Source: CAZHRJ01 sp964534765
Lineage (GTDB): Bacteria > Lindowbacteria > 2-12-FULL-62-27
DNA length: 7,057 nt
Assembly (NCBI GenBank): GCA_964534765.1
Contig: CAZHRJ010000148.1
Location: 1-7,057 of the forward strand
Direction: 5' to 3'
The notes beneath the pieces were generated by a model. It saw only the letters and a list, made by a program, of their open reading frames with translations, was not told the DNA's origin and searched no databases. The position numbers and the translations under genes are program-made. Of this stretch, positions 1 through 4,100 are shown one piece after another (within the stretch, counting starts at the first letter, position 1; every line of letters starts with the position of its first letter).

Positions 1-152
1 TGGCCGGGGTGAGGCATGTACAGCTTTCGTGGGCGCGGAAGCGAGGGAAATGATCTGGCACCGATAGCATCAAGCGTTCAGAATTTGAATCTACGCTCGT
101 GGGTAGGGTGTCTGCACCATCAGTATGGCAGGAGTATCAACATCCTCCGTTG
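1..152. other. Upstream region with no supportable gene
   Basis: All three plus frames close early: TGA at 10-12, TAG at 65-67 and TGA at 51-53. Any gene entering from the left could contribute only a short tail, and none is recognisable. A 62-codon frame opens at ATG 16 and closes at TGA 202-204, overlapping the transposase start, but part of it is translated from the inverted-repeat arm and nothing in it looks like a protein family. No convincing -35/-10 promoter pair, tRNA or terminator hairpin was found, so the transposase promoter is unidentified. Confidence 0.5.
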
Positions 153-179
153 GGTGCCAGCCCCTAAGTTATTTAAGTT
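153..179. repeat. Left arm of inverted repeat flanking the RAYT
   Basis: The core GGTGCCAGCCCCTAAGTTA (153-171) is the exact reverse complement of 1141-1159. Extended to 179 the match is 26 of 27. Beyond the arm a G-rich tract (183-193) containing the transposase Shine-Dalgarno has a looser counterpart beyond the right arm. No strong hairpin is visible inside the arm itself, unlike enterobacterial REPs. Confidence 0.85.
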
Positions 180-188
180 TTTGGGTGG

Positions 189-193
189 GGAGG
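189..193 (+). promoter_or_regulatory. Shine-Dalgarno of the RAYT gene
   Basis: GGAGG with seven bases to ATG 201. It is a near-consensus site and fixes the transposase start at 201. It lies just inside the left repeat arm. Confidence 0.8.
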
Positions 194-200
194 TAAACCG

Positions 201-1106
201 ATGAGGGCGCCGAGAATCATCGTGCCGGAAGGTTTTTTCCATGTGACCGCGCGAGGCAATAATAGGCAGAAAATTTTTCAAACGCACGAATTGAAACTCG
301 AATATATCAGACGTTTGAACGATATTTTTCCGACCTATAAAATCAGGATGTTGGCGTACTGCCTCATGACCAATCACGTGCACCTGCTCATTCAAGATGT
401 AACGGGCGGCGGCCTTCCGAGTGCGATGGAGCGGCTGCAAGGCGGGTACGCCCAGTTTTGGAATCGCCGCATGGGCCGAACCGGGCATGTGTTCGGAGAA
501 CGGCATAAGCCGGAGCCCGTTGAGCGGGATGACCATCTGGTCATCTCATCGTGCTACATCCATATTAATCCACGCGCCGCGGGAATGGTCTTGGACGTGA
601 TGGACTATCGCTGGAGCAGCGCTCGGGCTTTTTTTGGCGGACAGTCTGACATTCCTGTCTGCCCCGAAATCATACTCGACATGTGCGGCGGCGTCGGTGC
701 CTACGCCAAGCTTTTGCGGGAGACGCCGTATCAGGAGGACCGCGACGATGATCGATCCCCGAAATCACGCCCCTCCCGGAATCTCTGGATGGCCGGCCCG
801 GAGGAGTTTCGGAAAAAGGCCGAATCGCTGGTCGAGCGCCGCGCGGAACGCCGCCGTCTTGCCCGCCGTCCGAAAGGTGTCGACCTCGAGCAGATATGGC
901 GCGAAGTCGAATTTCGCTGCGGTGTGGGGCGTGCTGCGGTGATGGGCCAGGGCCGGACCCGGAAGGTCACAAAAGCCCGCGCTCTTTTCTGCGTGCTCGC
1001 CCGCCGTGAGGGTATTTCTTCAACGGAGATTGCCGCCAAACTGGAAAGAACCGTCTCCGCTGTTATTCAACTTGCCGCTAACGTTGACCTTGAATCTCCG
1101 CGATGA
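201..1106 (+). CDS. REP-associated tyrosine transposase (RAYT, Y1/HUH) with DnaA-IV-like C-terminus
   Basis: A 301-residue protein of the IS200/RAYT Y1 transposase family, which nicks and joins single-stranded DNA through a 5'-phosphotyrosine. Seen: N-terminal GFFHVTARGNN (11-21); HUH metal-binding motif TNHVHLL (57-63, H59 and H61); GHVFGERHKP (95-104); YIHINPRAAGMV (119-130) and DYRWSS (135-140), all RAYT hallmarks. By spacing from HUH (60 residues), Y119 is the likely nucleophile; Y83 is an alternative. Residues about 188-225 form a basic linker. Residues about 226-295 resemble DnaA domain IV: an R-rich stretch, ARALFCVLARREG, then SSTEIAAKLERTVSAVIQ as a helix-turn-helix. At 301 residues it is longer than minimal RAYTs (about 150-180). 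The start is supported by GGAGG seven bases upstream. The TGA overlaps ATG 1103 of the next gene. The gene appears intact. Its 5' third is more AT-rich than the rest. Family assignment is confident; activity is inferred. Confidence 0.93.
   Translation: MRAPRIIVPEGFFHVTARGNNRQKIFQTHELKLEYIRRLNDIFPTYKIRMLAYCLMTNHVHLLIQDVTGGGLPSAMERLQGGYAQFWNRRMGRTGHVFGERHKPEPVERDDHLVISSCYIHINPRAAGMVLDVMDYRWSSARAFFGGQSDIPVCPEIILDMCGGVGAYAKLLRETPYQEDRDDDRSPKSRPSRNLWMAGPEEFRKKAESLVERRAERRRLARRPKGVDLEQIWREVEFRCGVGRAAVMGQGRTRKVTKARALFCVLARREGISSTEIAAKLERTVSAVIQLAANVDLESPR
1103..1106 (+). promoter_or_regulatory. ATGA start/stop overlap (possible translational coupling)
   Basis: The ATG at 1103-1105 opens the frame of the giant protein and the TGA at 1104-1106 closes the RAYT. 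No purine-rich ribosome site precedes 1103, so if this start is used it probably depends on ribosomes terminating on the RAYT. The alternative start is ATG 1238, also without a Shine-Dalgarno. Confidence 0.4.
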
Positions 1107-4100
1107 AACTTTCCTCCTCGCCCGCCATCCATAACTTCAATAACTTAGGGGCTGGCACCACCTTCCGGGGGCTGGCACCACCTTCCGCCACCTTCCGAGG
1201 GGCTGGCACCACCTTCACCACCTTCACCACCACCTTCATGGCGGTATTGTCTCTCTGCCTGCTGGCTCCGCCCTCCGCGGACGGCGCCGTCTGGTACGTC
1301 AATGATCTGAACACGGCAGGCGACTCGTTTACGACCGCGCACGGATATGACACGCAGCCCGGCACGGCGGCCGCGCCGTTTCGGACGTTGGGGGAAGCAT
1401 TCGACGCGGACTCGTTGTCGTTGGGCGACACGATCTACGTGGATTCCGGGACCTTCTCAGAAACCTTTTCGATCGACAGCGGCAGCGTGTCCCTCATCGG
1501 CGTCGACAGCCTGTCCACGGTGATCGATGGCGGCGAAACCGGCCAGACAAACAACCACACAATCACGATCGGCTCGAACATCCAGTATGTCCTGATCAAG
1601 AATGTGCGGGTGGTGAAGGGCTACACCGGCATCAAGTTCAACGGCGCCGATTCGGCAACCATCGAAAACGTGACGTGTTCGGGGTCGGGCCAGTACGCCG
1701 CCTATCTGACGAGCACGGCGAGCGATAACCTGTTTAAGACGTGCGTGGTGTCTGACGGCGTCGCGGACGGCATCGTGATTCAGGACGGCAGCCGTAACAG
1801 GATTGACTCCTGCTACATCGCCAGAAACGGCAGATACGGCATCTACATCCTCAACAGCTCCAGCGCCGACAACAAAATCACCAACAACACCGTCGAAGAC
1901 CACAACGGCTTAAACGACGTCGGCGTCTACATCGACAACACCGCCACGAACAACGTCATCGAAAGCAACGTCATCCAGCGATGCGCCCGCAGCATCTATC
2001 TCAACAACGCCGCCAACACCATCATCCGCTTCAATCAGATCCAAAACTCCCAGGTCGTCGGCACGGCCAACAGCGGATACAACCTGTTCGCCCTGAGCGG
2101 CTCCGGACACGTGATCGCCCACAACATCTTCAAAAACAGCAACGACCTTGGCCTCTACTTCTCCGGTTCCAGCGGCAACATGGTCTATCAGAATACCTTC
2201 GACTCCAACGCCAAATGGCAGATCTACATCGACGGCGTCTCATCGTCCGACACGTTCATCAAAAACAACATCTATCCATCGCAGGCCTATCCCGAAAGCG
2301 GCTTTTATCAGGCATCGGCGGCGGCCACCAACAAATTCACGATCACGCGCAACTGGTGGAACACGACCGACGAACTCAAAATTAAAAACCGGATTTTTCA
2401 GAAGAATAACTCCGACTCCGTGACGTTCATACCCTACCGGCTCGGCGAAGTCGACACGACATCGAACGGCGACTCGACCGCGCCCGCAGCGCCGGGGACG
2501 TTCCACGTCGCCAACGCGAACGTGAGCGGCCAAGTCACCATTCGGTGGACTCTGCCGGCGTTAAACGAAGAGACGAGCGGCGGGGCGGTGGGATACATCG
2601 GGGCTCGCGTCTACCGCCTGGCCAACACGGCCGACACCACTCACTGGGCCAACACCCTCGTATGGACGGCCGGGTCGGCCGACACCTCCTGGATCGACAC
2701 CGGGGTGTCCGCGGGAAACACCTACTACTACCGCATCGCATCGCGGGACGCCGCCGGGTTCGTCAACGAAAGTTTCTTCGCCGACACCATCACCGCCGTG
2801 CCGTATTTCGGCCCGAACTGGTACGTGAACGACTCCCACACCACCGCTGACTCCTTCACCTCCGCGGGCGGGTCCGACACGTCCTACGGCAATGGCTCAG
2901 CCCCGCGCCCGTTCCGCAGTCTCCCGATGGCGATGTCGCGGGCGAACATGGGCGACACCCTATTCATCGACGCCGGCACGTTCGACTCGTACGTCCACAT
3001 CAACGGCCTGAACACCGAGACCGCCGGCGTCAACATCGACAAGGACTCCATCACGCTCATCGGCGTGGACTCGAACGCGACCGTGATCGATCCGCCAGGC
3101 CCAAACGGCCAGAGCGGCCTGTCCGGCGTCTACGCCGACACTCAGTCGGGCCTTCGCATCAAAAACCTCGGCGTGACCGGCGCGTTCGACGGCATTCATT
3201 TCTACAATGTGGACGCCTCCACCATCGAAGGCGACAGCGTGACTTCCTGTTACGAGGCCATTTACCTCCGGGTGGGGTCGGACTCGAACAGCGTCAAAAA
3301 CAATATCACGAACTCGAATTCGGCCTACGGGATCTCGCTTTTGTCGAGTTCCAACGGCAACACCGTCACCAACAGCATCTCGAACGACAACGGCTCAAAC
3401 GGCGTCTATCTCAATTTTTCGGCGAACAATACGATTTCGAACAACACTCTGTCTTCGAATGGATACGCGGTCTATTTGATTTCAAGCGCGAACAACAACG
3501 CGTTCATCAACAATACGCTGACGGCAAACTCCACCATCGGTTTCTACATCGACGGGAGTTTTCTCAACGCGTTCAAGGGCAACCTCGTCTCCGGCGGATC
3601 CTACGGGGTCTATCTGTCGTCCGGGTCGAACAACCAGTTCACTCAAAATGAATTCCGGGGAAGTTCCTCCTGGCATATCTACCTTGAGGGAACCGCCACA
3701 ACCGACACGTTCGATAAAAACAACATTTTTGCGGCGGCCGGTACCGGCGTCAACAACATCGGGACGGGCGCCAAATTCACCTTCACCCGCAACTGGTGGG
3801 GCACGGCCGACTCGGTCGCGATCAAGGCCAAGTTCAGCGGCGACACTGTCATCGCATGGCATCCGTTCCGGCTCGGCCCGGCCGATACCGCCGCCGGCGC
3901 CGACACAACCGCGCCGAAATCGCCGGACACGGTGGCGGTACTGGACACCGGCGGCGGCCAGATCAAGATCGAATGGAGCGCCGTGACGGGCAGCGAAGAA
4001 TCAAACGGGGGAGCGGTTGGGCTGGGGGGATACAGGATCTATCGGAGCAAGATCAAAGACACGTCGGTGTGGATCAAGGCCGGGCAAGTGGGGTCGGGCG

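Larger units (their letters stand above)
153..1159 (+). mobile_element. RAYT cassette bounded by inverted repeats (REP/IS200-like unit)
   Basis: A 27-base inverted repeat (153-179 and 1133-1159, one mismatch) encloses the whole RAYT gene, with the gene 21 bases inside the left arm and 26 bases inside the right. RAYTs are known to bind and cut short repeats that flank their own gene, and unlike classic insertion sequences they are usually single-copy with REPs scattered elsewhere. Seen here: the perfect 19-base core, its opposite orientation, and extra direct copies of the core next to the right arm. Inferred: that this is one functional or formerly functional unit. No target-site duplication was looked for successfully, and IS200-type elements do not make one. 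Outer boundaries are uncertain; the tandem repeat to 1237 may belong to the same unit. Confidence 0.55.

Noticed and set aside
120..150. GGAG...CTCC hairpin upstream of the left arm as a REP with a GGAG guide
   Set aside because: Only about four base pairs of stem with a nine-base loop; too weak to separate from chance.
16..204. 62-codon plus-strand frame ending on the RAYT start
   Set aside because: Its C-terminal part is translated from the inverted-repeat arm (WVPAPKLFKFLGG), it has no good ribosome site and resembles no known family.
1148..1216. CRISPR-like array
   Set aside because: Units are adjacent without unique spacers and no cas gene is present; the unit shares the RAYT inverted-repeat core instead.
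1078..1431. 117-codon minus-strand frame across the repeat array
   Set aside because: Most of it is antisense to the tandem repeats and to the N-cap of module 1; low complexity and no family resemblance.
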